DNA from: Acidobacteriota bacterium
GTDB lineage: Bacteria > Acidobacteriota > Thermoanaerobaculia > Multivoradales > JAHEKO01
Direction: 5' to 3'
Assembly: GCA_029861655.1 (NCBI GenBank)
Contig: JAOTZA010000018.1
Span: 1-19,485 of the forward strand
DNA: 19,485 nucleotides
The position numbers and the translations under genes were made by a program. The notes under the pieces were generated by a model that made no database searches, was not told where the DNA came from, and saw only the letters and a list, made by a program, of their open reading frames with translations. This document shows positions 7,279 to 14,441 of this stretch, one piece after another; positions within the stretch are counted from its first letter, which is position 1, and each line of letters begins with the position of its first letter.

Positions 7279-8375
7279 TCGGTTTCGTCTCCCAGGCTCA
7301 GGCCCATCTCGCGTGCGGTCATCACGGTGTCCGAATCCAGAGGAACCGTCTTCATTCTCCGAGTGGCCTCTTCCAACGGCACTGTCAAGACGTTTGGTGG
7401 GTCCAGCGCTACCATGATGTTGGATCGGCCTTCTGCGATAAGCCGGACCGCCGCGGCGCCAAAACGCAACGCCAGGAGACGGTCATAGGACGTGGGTCGG
7501 CCACCGCGTTGGAGGTGTCCGAGGACTACAGATCGGGTCTCCTTTCCGGATGTCTGGTGGATCTCCCGAGCCACACGCTCGGCGATTCCCCCCAGAACGA
7601 TCTCCTGGCCGGGGTCCGTCTCGTGCTTTGTCACCATGTCACCACCGCGCGGTCGTGCTCCTTCGGCGACAACGACGATGCTGAACCGGCGTCCGCGCGC
7701 CTGCCGCTCTAGGATCTTTCGGCAAACGGCATCGATGTCGTAGGGGATCTCGGGGATGAGGATCGCATCCGCGCCGCCGGCCACCCCGGCGTGGAGTGCG
7801 ATCCAGCCGGCATAACGTCCCATGACCTCCACCGTAAACACCCTCTCGTGGGCTTCGGCGGTCGAGTGCAAGCGGTCGATGGCCCCGGTTGCCACCGAGA
7901 CCGCGGTGTTGAACCCGAACGTGACAACGGTGCCGGAGAGATCGTTGTCGATGGTTTTGGGCACGCCAACGATCGGCAGACCCTTCTCGGCCAGCTTCTG
8001 CGCGATCTTCATCGACCCGTCGCCGCCGACGGCGATCAGCGTGTCGAGCCCGAGCCGCCCGAAATTCTCGACGATCTCATCCGAGCGATCCACAAACCCG
8101 GTCGAACCATCGGTGTTCTCGACCGGAAAGTGGAAGGGGTCTCCACGGTTGCTCGTTCCGAGGATGGTCCCGCCGAGATGCACGATGCCCCGTACCTCGT
8201 CACGGCCCAGGGGCACGGTCTCGTGGGTGTCGAGAAGCCCCGTATATCCCCTTTGGATGCCGAGCACTTCCCAGCCCTGATGATCGGCTGCCAGAACGAC
8301 GGCTCGGATGACGGCATTGAGGCCCGGGGCGTCGCCGCCGCCGGTGTTGATGGCGATTCGCTTGCGTCTCGGCAC
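7275..8375 (-). CDS. pfkA: 6-phosphofructokinase, family A
   Basis: Phosphorylates fructose 6-phosphate to fructose 1,6-bisphosphate in glycolysis; 366 aa. The N-terminal nucleotide site TGGGDAPGLNAV lies at residues 11-22 and GGDGS at 117-121. PKTIDND at 139-145 contains the catalytic base (D143), MGRYAGW is at 185-191 and LGHLQRGG is in the C-terminal half. The donor-selecting positions are mixed. GGDGS has Gly where PPi enzymes have Asp, indicating ATP, while PKTIDND carries the Lys typical of PPi-type and group III enzymes rather than the Gly of E. coli PfkA. I favour ATP use, since this Gly/Lys combination occurs in ATP-using group III relatives. The start is GTG at 8375, preceded at 8 bases by GAGGAG that lies inside the end of the DinB gene. 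The stop overlaps the protease ATG. Confidence 0.93.
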   Translation of the reverse strand: MPRRKRIAINTGGGDAPGLNAVIRAVVLAADHQGWEVLGIQRGYTGLLDTHETVPLGRDEVRGIVHLGGTILGTSNRGDPFHFPVENTDGSTGFVDRSDEIVENFGRLGLDTLIAVGGDGSMKIAQKLAEKGLPIVGVPKTIDNDLSGTVVTFGFNTAVSVATGAIDRLHSTAEAHERVFTVEVMGRYAGWIALHAGVAGGADAILIPEIPYDIDAVCRKILERQARGRRFSIVVVAEGARPRGGDMVTKHETDPGQEIVLGGIAERVAREIHQTSGKETRSVVLGHLQRGGRPTSYDRLLALRFGAAAVRLIAEGRSNIMVALDPPNVLTVPLEEATRRMKTVPLDSDTVMTAREMGLSLGDETE

Positions 8376-8378
8376 TCG

Positions 8379-8912
8379 CTATTCTCCTCGGTGCCGGGGG
8401 TAGAGGTCGAGCGGATCGGTTTCGATTGTCTGGCGTTTTACGATCCAGAGTATCTGACCGGTGTGGTAGCTCATGTGCTCGACGGCGTGAAAGAGAGCGC
8501 CGAGCACGTCACACGAATAGCCCTGAATGCTGAGGGGTCGATGAAAGTCGGCCGGGTCGATCGAGCGAACAACCTTGCAACTCTCGGCAACCGTCGATTC
8601 GAGAAGCTCACCCAACTCATCGCGGCGATGCGATCGATCGGCGCTGAACTCGCCGGCCCGGTCACGGTCGAAGTCTCTTTCGCCGAGACTCGAGAGAATC
8701 CACAGAGACAGATTTCCATGCAAATGGAGAAGCAGGTTGCCGACGCTGCTGGCTCCAGCGGCCGGTCGCCACCAGACCTGCTCCTCGTCTAAGCGGTTCA
8801 CCGTCACCTGGATCTTCTGAAGGTACTCCTCGAGATAGCGGGCGGCGAGCTCGGGAAAGCTGTCGCAGCGGCCGCGCGAGAGTACGGTTCTGACCAGTGG
8901 CTCTACTTCCAT
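8379..8912 (-). CDS. DinB/YfiT-like putative metal-binding protein
   Basis: A 177-aa four-helix-bundle protein of the DinB/DUF664 superfamily. The hallmarks are NLLLHLHGNLSLWI (around 59-72), with a metal-ligand His at H63 or H65, and FHAVEHMSYHTGQILW at 141-156, supplying H146 and H150. This three-histidine arrangement binds a divalent metal in relatives such as mycothiol- or bacillithiol-dependent enzymes and thiol S-transferases. The biochemical role of this member cannot be told. The frame is open much further upstream, but ATG at 8912 is right: sequence before it is low-complexity shadow of the divergent gene. A TATCGT hexamer sits 6 bases before the ATG and there is no Shine-Dalgarno. 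First gene of the operon; the phosphofructokinase starts 3 bp after its TAG. Confidence 0.88.
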   Translation of the reverse strand: MEVEPLVRTVLSRGRCDSFPELAARYLEEYLQKIQVTVNRLDEEQVWWRPAAGASSVGNLLLHLHGNLSLWILSSLGERDFDRDRAGEFSADRSHRRDELGELLESTVAESCKVVRSIDPADFHRPLSIQGYSCDVLGALFHAVEHMSYHTGQILWIVKRQTIETDPLDLYPRHRGE

Positions 8913-8917
8913 TTGCC

Positions 8918-8924
8918 TACGATA
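8918..8924. promoter_or_regulatory. Overlapping divergent -10 elements (TACGATA)
   Basis: TACGATA reads as TACGAT on the plus strand (8918-8923) and TATCGT on the minus strand (8924-8919). Both match the -10 consensus at 4 of 6 positions. The 24-bp gap between the divergent DinB and membrane-protein starts holds nothing else recognisable. Each hexamer sits 6-13 bases from its ATG, implying leaderless or nearly leaderless transcripts. -35 boxes would fall inside the opposite gene and none is obvious. Confidence 0.35.
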
Positions 8925-8936
8925 CCCTGAGCCGCG

Positions 8937-9455
8937 ATGACGGGAGAACGGGAGGAGTTTCCATTTCGCCCCTGGGTTGGGCGCAGTTGCCGCAAAGCGA
9001 TGGTGTGGGGTGTAGGCGTCGTTGTTCTGATGGGTGTGTTGGCGTGGCTCACCCGCGAGCCCGGGAGCGCACCGTTGTCTCGCGCTTTTGGTGTTCTCGT
9101 GTTCTATGGCTCTCTTTTCTGGTTGACGCTCGTGAAGATCTGGTGGACCGCCAGTTACCGACCGGCCGTCGAGCTCGATCTGGAAGCGCTGGCCTATCAG
9201 CCGCTTCATACCTTCCGGCCGCGACGTCTCGCTTGGCTGGATGTCTTGGCCCTGACGCCACGCAAGGGAACTTCGAGTCTGCGCTTTGTCGTCCGCAAGC
9301 GATCCGGCCGGGCGAAGGAGTTCTTTCTCAATCTGGCGGTGGTCGAGCGGGGCGGCGAGTTTCTCCAAGCGCTCGAAAAGCGACTCGAGACAGCCGGACT
9401 GGTGCCGGACCCCGAGGTCAAGCGGGGCTGGCGGCGGCCGGGTTGGGAGGATTAG
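8937..9455 (+). CDS. Small two-helix membrane protein of unknown function
   Basis: A 172-aa protein I do not recognise. Residues about 22-39 (MVWGVGVVVLMGVLAWLT) and 50-69 (AFGVLVFYGSLFWLTLVKIW) are two hydrophobic helices. The rest, from about 75 to 172, is soluble, starting with alternating strands (AVELDLEALAYQPL, LDVLALTPRK, LRFVVRKRSG, EFFLNLAVVE) and ending in an amphipathic helix (GEFLQALEKRLETAGL). This order of two helices plus a small beta-rich domain closed by a helix resembles bacterial PH-like (bPH2/YcxB-type) membrane proteins, an inference from layout only. Coding is supported by consistent high GC at third positions and exact head-to-tail fit with its neighbours: its TAG ends 1 bp before the stop of the convergent FGGY kinase. 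No Shine-Dalgarno is visible. Confidence 0.75.
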   Translation: MTGEREEFPFRPWVGRSCRKAMVWGVGVVVLMGVLAWLTREPGSAPLSRAFGVLVFYGSLFWLTLVKIWWTASYRPAVELDLEALAYQPLHTFRPRRLAWLDVLALTPRKGTSSLRFVVRKRSGRAKEFFLNLAVVERGGEFLQALEKRLETAGLVPDPEVKRGWRRPGWED

Positions 9456-9456
9456 G

Positions 9457-10884
9457 TTAGGTGTGGGCGAGGGCGCGGGCGACAAAGGTGCGCCAGCGCT
9501 TACGTTCTCGACGCGCACGTTCGGCGGGCCAGGTTGGCTCGAGGAGTCGGCTTGAGCCTGGCTCGAGCGTAAGGGGCGCCATCTTGCCTTCCAGACCTGC
9601 CAATGCGAGGCGGCTGACTCCCAGAAGGCCGGTCTCCTCTTCTTCAGAGACCCTGACCTCGATCTGACCGACGTCGGCAAGCGCAGAGACCAGAGGCTCA
9701 AGCCGGGTCAGCTTGCCGCTCACTCGCAGCTTGCGGGTCGGAACTCCCGCGTCGGCGAACGTCTCGATGCAATCGAGGACTCGCATCGCCACCGCATGAA
9801 CGGTTGCCGCAAGGATCTCGTCGCCGCCGCTCTCGGGATGGATTCCCGCAACGACCGCGGCCGCCCGGGGCTCCCACCAGGGCGTGGCGGCTCCGGCGAA
9901 GGCCGGAAACACCCTTGGCAGTTCTTCGGGATCCATCGTCTTGGGGTGCCATTTACCCAGTTTGCGCCTTGCAAGCCTGGCCGCCCAGTCGATCGCTGCC
10001 CCGGCGCTGTTGACCGAGCCCTCGAGTTGGTAGCGTCGGGTTCGGCGAGTGGTGGCCAGAGCGGCGCTGAGAAGCTTCGAATGAGTGATCACACGTGAGC
10101 CGGTCGAGGTCAGCACAAAGGCGCCGGTTCCGAAGTGAGTCGCGGCGATGCCCCGTCGCCAGCCGCCGTGTCCGAGAAGGGCGGCCTGCTGGTCGCCGAT
10201 CGAACCCGTCACCGGGATCCCGCGGTAGCTTCCCCATCGCCCGGCACTCGGACGCAACTCCGGTAGCGCGGTCTCTGGAATGCCGAAGAGGCGCGAGAGT
10301 TTCGGATCCCAGCGGCCGGTTAGCAGATTGAAGAGCAACGTGCGACCGGCGTGGGAGGGCTCGGTGGCGGGTCGACCGGTGAGTCGGTGCATCAAGAATG
10401 CGTCCAAGGTGCCCGCCACGACCGTGCCGTCCAAAGCCCCTTTCTTGTGGCCGCGGTCGCGGCGAAGCAAAGAGGCGAGCTTGAGCGCCGCGTAGTGGGG
10501 TGAAAGGCGAAGGCCCGTTCTTCGGGCGATGTCTCTTTCGTGCCGGGAGAGTCTCGCTGCCGCGTGCGCCTGGCTGCGATCCTGCCAGGATCGGGCTTCG
10601 GTGAGAGACAAGCTGGTCTTTCGTTCCCAGAGAAGGCAGGTCGAGCGTTGGCAGGTGAGGCCGATAGCGGAGATGGAATGCCGCAGAAGAAGGGTCTCGA
10701 GGGTCTCGAAAACGCTTGCCGCGAGCTGCTCAGGGTCGTGTGTCACCTGTGTGCCATCGGTCTGTCGGTGTACCGGGAACGAGAGCTCATCCAGTTTCCT
10801 CCCGGCGGTGTCATAAACCGCGCCCTTGGTGGATGTCGATCCCTGGTCGATGGTGGCGATGAGCTGGCGCCGCCTCGGGCTCAC
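9457..10884 (-). CDS. Glycerol kinase-like FGGY carbohydrate kinase
   Basis: A 475-aa FGGY kinase, a cytoplasmic ATP-dependent sugar or polyol kinase. ATIDQGSTSTKGAVYD at 10-25 is the first phosphate-binding loop, HFGTGAFVL at 250-258 the second, and SIGDQQAALLG at 228-238 carries the catalytic Asp. Similarity to GlpK runs along the whole length (GTLDAFLMHRLTG, RTLLFNLLTGRWD, LEGSVNSAGAAIDW). The putative glycerol contacts are mixed. R80, W100, D231/Q232 and F256 match GlpK R83, W103, D245/Q246 and F270, but GlpK E84 is S81 and Y135 is H130. The GlpK 'DGG' ATP loop reads SGK at 389-391. Substrate is therefore uncertain. The GTG start overlaps the phosphodiesterase stop as GTGA; the frame is open upstream to 11409, but that part is shadow of the phosphodiesterase gene. 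Confidence 0.85.
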   Translation of the reverse strand: MSPRRRQLIATIDQGSTSTKGAVYDTAGRKLDELSFPVHRQTDGTQVTHDPEQLAASVFETLETLLLRHSISAIGLTCQRSTCLLWERKTSLSLTEARSWQDRSQAHAAARLSRHERDIARRTGLRLSPHYAALKLASLLRRDRGHKKGALDGTVVAGTLDAFLMHRLTGRPATEPSHAGRTLLFNLLTGRWDPKLSRLFGIPETALPELRPSAGRWGSYRGIPVTGSIGDQQAALLGHGGWRRGIAATHFGTGAFVLTSTGSRVITHSKLLSAALATTRRTRRYQLEGSVNSAGAAIDWAARLARRKLGKWHPKTMDPEELPRVFPAFAGAATPWWEPRAAAVVAGIHPESGGDEILAATVHAVAMRVLDCIETFADAGVPTRKLRVSGKLTRLEPLVSALADVGQIEVRVSEEEETGLLGVSRLALAGLEGKMAPLTLEPGSSRLLEPTWPAERARRERKRWRTFVARALAHT

Positions 10885-11645
10885 TTCGAGGTCTCCTCGA
10901 GCTGCGTCGCTTGGCTGGGCGTCAGGCCCAGCAAGCGGCGAAGTTTGCCGGGAGAATCGGTGAAGAACCCGGAAACGCCGAGGTCCAATAGGTTGCGCGC
11001 CTCCCGGACATCGTTGACGGTGTAGGCGAGTACGGGGCGTCCGCTCCGCCGGGCCTGGCGCATCAAGTAGGCGGTGGCGAGGGCTCGATGGGCGTGGAGG
11101 CTCACGGCCCCGAGGCGGTCGCCGGCGCGGACCAGCGCGGTCCGATTCTTCTTGGCCAACGGTGCCAGAGCCAGCCCGGGGTCGAGTGACTTCAGGACGG
11201 CGAGAAGCTCCCAGTCGAAGCTCGACACCAGAAACCGGCGCCGGCCGCGGATCGAGTTGAGCAAGCTCGAGGCAAAAAGCCTCCGGTCGGCGTCCCGCCT
11301 TTTGAGCTCCAGATTGAGGGTCACGGTCTCCGGCGTTTTCGCCAGAAGGTCGTTCAAGTCGGGGATTTGGCGGCGGTTGCCTCCCGGCGCTTTGAGTGGG
11401 ATCTGACACAGTTTGCCAAGCCGGGTCTTCTCAACGGTTTCACTGCGGCCGGTGAGACGATCCAGAGTCCAGTCGTGGAACACGGCGAGACCGTGATCGG
11501 CAGTGAACTGGACATCGATTTCGACCATGTCGGCTCCCTGGTCAACGGCCAGAAGAACGCTCTCGAGCGTGTTTTCGAGCTCCTCTCCGGCGGCGCCGCG
11601 ATGCCCTACAATCCAGGGCGGAGAGGGAAGGTCGAGGCGCGCCAT
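10881..11645 (-). CDS. Glycerophosphodiester phosphodiesterase
   Basis: A 254-aa GDPD-family TIM barrel that hydrolyses glycerophosphodiesters to sn-glycerol 3-phosphate plus an alcohol. Conserved residues are all present: H15-R16 (VGHRGA), E24-N25 (ENT), E42 and D44 (VEIDVQ), the second catalytic His H57 (FHD), E113/K115 (NLELK), and the C-terminal LAYTVND plus GVSGFFTDSPGKL pattern. There is no signal peptide, so it should act in the cytoplasm. The ATG at 11645 has GAGGT a few bases upstream. It lies 8 bp after the methyltransferase stop and its own stop overlaps the kinase start by 4 bp, so the three genes form one operon, with the last two translationally coupled. Confidence 0.94.
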   Translation of the reverse strand: MARLDLPSPPWIVGHRGAAGEELENTLESVLLAVDQGADMVEIDVQFTADHGLAVFHDWTLDRLTGRSETVEKTRLGKLCQIPLKAPGGNRRQIPDLNDLLAKTPETVTLNLELKRRDADRRLFASSLLNSIRGRRRFLVSSFDWELLAVLKSLDPGLALAPLAKKNRTALVRAGDRLGAVSLHAHRALATAYLMRQARRSGRPVLAYTVNDVREARNLLDLGVSGFFTDSPGKLRRLLGLTPSQATQLEETSK

Positions 11646-11653
11646 GGATGACC

Positions 11654-12322
11654 TCAGCGGGCTGCGAGAACGAGCGAGAAGCGACAGGGGAACCGCCGTC
11701 TGAGTTCGAGGATCCGGTGGTCTTTGGCGAGTACCGGGATCTCATCGAGCCGCCAAGCCTGACCTGCAGATATCCGGCCGTCGAGGGCGGCTATCGAGCC
11801 GACCCCAAGAAGCGGCAGCAGGCGCGCGCCGGCGGCGGTCAGGGCGCCTTGCTCGAGGTCCGTGATCACAGCGCCGTGTTTGCCCACCCGGACCATCTCG
11901 CTCAAAACCTCTCTTGCCATGGGGGGGTCGAAGTGATGAAGAAGAAGTGCCGAGATCGTCCAGTCAAAGCTCGAATCGCGAAACGGCAGCGCCGTGACAT
12001 CCGCGGCTACCGCCGAACCTAGAAAACCCCGACGGCGGCCGTGTGCCAAATGGTCGAGCTTGCGATCCACACCCAGCGCTCGCAGCCGACTGCCGCGACG
12101 CTCGCAGATCCGGCCGAGCCGTCCGAGAAGCTCGCCGCTCCCAGTGCCGAGATCAACGACGCTTGTTGTCTTTCCGGTCCCGATTCGTGGCAAGAGTGTC
12201 CGTAGGGTGGTTCGGAATCCCAGAGTCCAGCGGTTCACCCGACCCAGGTCATCGAGAGCCCGGCGCGCCGCCGAAGGGGCGAGAGAGGCACTATCGAGAA
12301 GCTCGGGACGGCGGGGTTGCAT
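11654..12322 (-). CDS. Class I SAM-dependent methyltransferase
   Basis: A 222-aa methyltransferase with motif I VVDLGTGSGEL at 55-65, the acidic residue after strand 2 in GVDRK (D86), motif II/III region LPFRDSSFD at 112-120, and LLLHHF at 126-131, characteristic of the UbiE/Methyltransf_11 subgroup that acts on small molecules. The N-terminal part (ALDDLGRVNRWTLGFR) resembles stand-alone methyltransferases found near lipid or polyketide genes, but the substrate cannot be told. It is the first gene of an operon with a phosphodiesterase and an FGGY kinase, so a lipid or glycerophospholipid-related acceptor is possible (inference). Start is ATG at 12322, divergent from the diguanylate cyclase with 66 bp between the two starts. 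Confidence 0.88.
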   Translation of the reverse strand: MQPRRPELLDSASLAPSAARRALDDLGRVNRWTLGFRTTLRTLLPRIGTGKTTSVVDLGTGSGELLGRLGRICERRGSRLRALGVDRKLDHLAHGRRRGFLGSAVAADVTALPFRDSSFDWTISALLLHHFDPPMAREVLSEMVRVGKHGAVITDLEQGALTAAGARLLPLLGVGSIAALDGRISAGQAWRLDEIPVLAKDHRILELRRRFPCRFSLVLAAR

Positions 12323-12371
12323 CGAAGTGTGTCGGGTTCGATTGCGCGGTGCAGGCGAGACTGGTATGTCT

Positions 12372-12377
12372 TACGAT
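12372..12377 (+). promoter_or_regulatory. Candidate -10 element of the diguanylate cyclase gene (TACGAT)
   Basis: TACGAT lies 11 bases before the ATG at 12389 in the short divergent gap and is the same hexamer as at 8918-8923. No Shine-Dalgarno precedes the ATG, so initiation a few bases before the start codon is plausible. No good -35 is seen. Confidence 0.35.
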
Positions 12378-12388
12378 CGAGCAATCCC

Positions 12389-14101
12389 ATGGAGACTACC
12401 AGCCAGCTTTGGAGGGTCGGACCGCTCATGCTGGGTTTGCTGGCCCTTGCGGTGGACGGATTCTGGCATGGTGTGTTCACCGGGGACAGCCCGCCCATTG
12501 CGCTGGTGGCTTTGAGTGCCCTGGCGCTGGGCGTCGCAATGTATCGTCCGCGAGGCTGGCCGAGTCTGGCGCTCGCTGCCGGTGTAGTGCCGCTGGCGAT
12601 AGGTCTCTACGGCGGTGTGGTCGCCGCGCTCCTGGCAGTGGTCGTGCTCCTCGCACGGCAGTCGGTTTTCTGGGTGATCCAGCGGAGAGAGGGCCGAAGC
12701 GAAGGCAGCGAAAAGGAGGCGATCGAGTTGGTCTTGAGTCTGGGCCCGCTGGCTCTCGCGGTTGTCGCCGCGAGTTGGGTTGGACTGGGCCCCGCGGTCG
12801 AAACGCCGGAAATCGGCGGTCTTGTGAGTCGGTTTGGCCGCGGGACAGTCGCCGGCGGTGTCTACCTGCTCGTCTTCGGCGGGCTGAGCTACGCCGCCAG
12901 AATGCCGCGTGGCGCTCGACCGCGAATGCGCGATTTGTCTCCTTTGTTGCTGGACGCGCTTGGTTGGGCTCTAGGCCTGGTGTCGACACTGTCCCTTATT
13001 CAGCTGGGTTGGTTCGCAGGCTTGGCGCCGGCGTTCGGGTTGGCCACGCTGTCGATCCTGGCGGCGCGCGCCGATCTTTCCGCGCGGCGGGAACGGCGAA
13101 TCGCGGACCGTTTGCGAGAGGTTCACCTGGCGGGACATCGAATCATCTTTCGCCAACCCGATCTGATGGCTATCGCCCGACAGATTCATACCGAGTGCAA
13201 CGGCGTGGTGGGTTTTTCGTGGTTCCATTTCGAGCTGACCGCGCCGGACGGCTCACGTAAGAGCTGGTGGGCGGGTCCCGACACGAGCGTGTTGGAAGGC
13301 AAACCGGAACCGCCGTCGGAACCGCCGCATGGGCACGGCTTGCGTCGCCGCGTCAGTTGGAAGGTGGTCGAGAGAGAACTCGCGACAGCGGAGCGCGCTC
13401 TCGGCAAGATCAAGCTCTGGTGCGACCCGCGAACGGTGGATGAAGGGGCGGTCGATTGGCTTGACGCGTTTCTGCCCGAAGTGACGTCGTCGATCGAGCG
13501 CGCTTTTCTCAACCGCGAGGCGAGGCGTGATCCGCTGACGGATCTGGGCGACCGGCGGGTTCTCGAGAGCCGGCTCGAAGGGGCTTTTGCGGCGTGTCTC
13601 GACCGCGGATCATCGATGGCGGTCATCATGGCGGATCTCGATCGTTTCAAACGCATCAATGATCGCCACGGACATGCCGTTGGCGATAAGGCGTTGATCG
13701 AAGTCGCGCGGATTCTTGAAAAGCATCAACGCGAAGCCGACGTCTGTTGTCGTTACGGTGGTGAGGAGTTTGCGCTGGTGCTCGAAGATGCCGACGGCGA
13801 AACTGCCATGGCAGTGGCCGAACGGATTCGCGAGGCCGTGGAGAACGCCCTCTTCGTACCGGGAGGAAAGAAGGTACCGCTGCGGACAAGCGCCGGTGTC
13901 GCTTCGTTTCCGGAGCTACATGTCAAGCGCGCCGGGGAGCTCGTGGAGCTGGCCGACGAGGCGCTGTACGAGGCCAAGCGTCAGGGTCGCAATCGCTGTC
14001 TGTTGAGCCTCGGTCAGGGTCGTTTTCGTGAAGCTTCGGGCGACGTAGTGGGCCCCGAGGAACCGGTGGCCGAGTTAGAACCGCCAACACTTTTTGCGTG
14101 A
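12389..14101 (+). CDS. Membrane-bound diguanylate cyclase (GGDEF domain)
   Basis: A 570-aa protein that should make cyclic di-GMP from two GTP. Residues 1-230 contain about six to eight hydrophobic segments (for example 11-22, 37-51, 58-89, 112-134, 153-168, 186-206), forming a membrane sensor. Residues about 236-375 are a soluble linker region, possibly GAF-like. The GGDEF domain starts at DPLTDLGDRR (381-390), has the metal-binding MADLDRFKRIND at 414-425, and the active-site RYGGEEF at 455-461. An inhibitory I-site RxxD is present as R448-E-A-D451, correctly spaced. The ATG at 12389 is preferred; a frame extension to 12317 lies inside the divergent promoter gap. There is no EAL or HD-GYP partner nearby. 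The signal sensed is unknown. Confidence 0.93.
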   Translation: METTSQLWRVGPLMLGLLALAVDGFWHGVFTGDSPPIALVALSALALGVAMYRPRGWPSLALAAGVVPLAIGLYGGVVAALLAVVVLLARQSVFWVIQRREGRSEGSEKEAIELVLSLGPLALAVVAASWVGLGPAVETPEIGGLVSRFGRGTVAGGVYLLVFGGLSYAARMPRGARPRMRDLSPLLLDALGWALGLVSTLSLIQLGWFAGLAPAFGLATLSILAARADLSARRERRIADRLREVHLAGHRIIFRQPDLMAIARQIHTECNGVVGFSWFHFELTAPDGSRKSWWAGPDTSVLEGKPEPPSEPPHGHGLRRRVSWKVVERELATAERALGKIKLWCDPRTVDEGAVDWLDAFLPEVTSSIERAFLNREARRDPLTDLGDRRVLESRLEGAFAACLDRGSSMAVIMADLDRFKRINDRHGHAVGDKALIEVARILEKHQREADVCCRYGGEEFALVLEDADGETAMAVAERIREAVENALFVPGGKKVPLRTSAGVASFPELHVKRAGELVELADEALYEAKRQGRNRCLLSLGQGRFREASGDVVGPEEPVAELEPPTLFA

Positions 14102-14441
14102 TTCCACAGCCGGACTTCAGCCTCGAGCCGACGCCACCGATATAGAGCGCGGCTGATCCTGCGCACGGTGCGGTGGCTCCGTGCTCGGATCGCCTCGCGC
14201 TCGAGATGGCTGAGGTCTCGGCACTTGAACCGGCCGGCGTCCCACGCAGCCCGGTGAATGCCCGGCAGGAACGCTGTGAGCCCGCGAGCACAAGAAGCCC
14301 TCTGAAGTCCTCGTTTGGTCCGCGCGGGCGAGCAACGAGGCGCGAGCGAACTCCTCCAAGGCTGAGCAGTGAGCGCCGTTTCCAGTCGGGCGTTCACCGG
14401 CTGTGTCCAGCCGGCCCGCCACTCAACGTAGAAGAGCGTTT
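14102..14441. other. Intergenic stretch with a possible decayed minus-strand coding segment
   Basis: These 340 bases lie between the 3' ends of two converging genes. No intrinsic terminator with a T-tract is visible; a 7-bp stem (CCTCGTT 14309-14315, AACGAGG 14334-14340) has an 18-base loop. On the minus strand a frame open over about 14290-14100 (part of an open frame 14397-14014) has a coding-like composition, with segments such as LTAFLPGIHRAAWDAGRF and RDLSHLEREAIRARSHR. It has no ribosome binding site and would overlap the diguanylate cyclase end by 88 bp. A different minus frame covers the preceding part, so a frameshifted remnant is possible. I recognise no family and do not call a gene. 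Confidence 0.4.

Noticed and set aside
8379..9701. 440-codon frame extending the DinB protein upstream
   Set aside because: The added part is a shadow of the convergently and divergently placed genes; ATG at 8912 gives the usual DinB length.
9457..11409. Long N-terminal extension of the FGGY kinase frame
   Set aside because: The sequence upstream of 10884 is low-complexity antisense-like reading of the GDPD coding region; the GTG at 10884 gives a normal FGGY N-terminus and a GTGA overlap.
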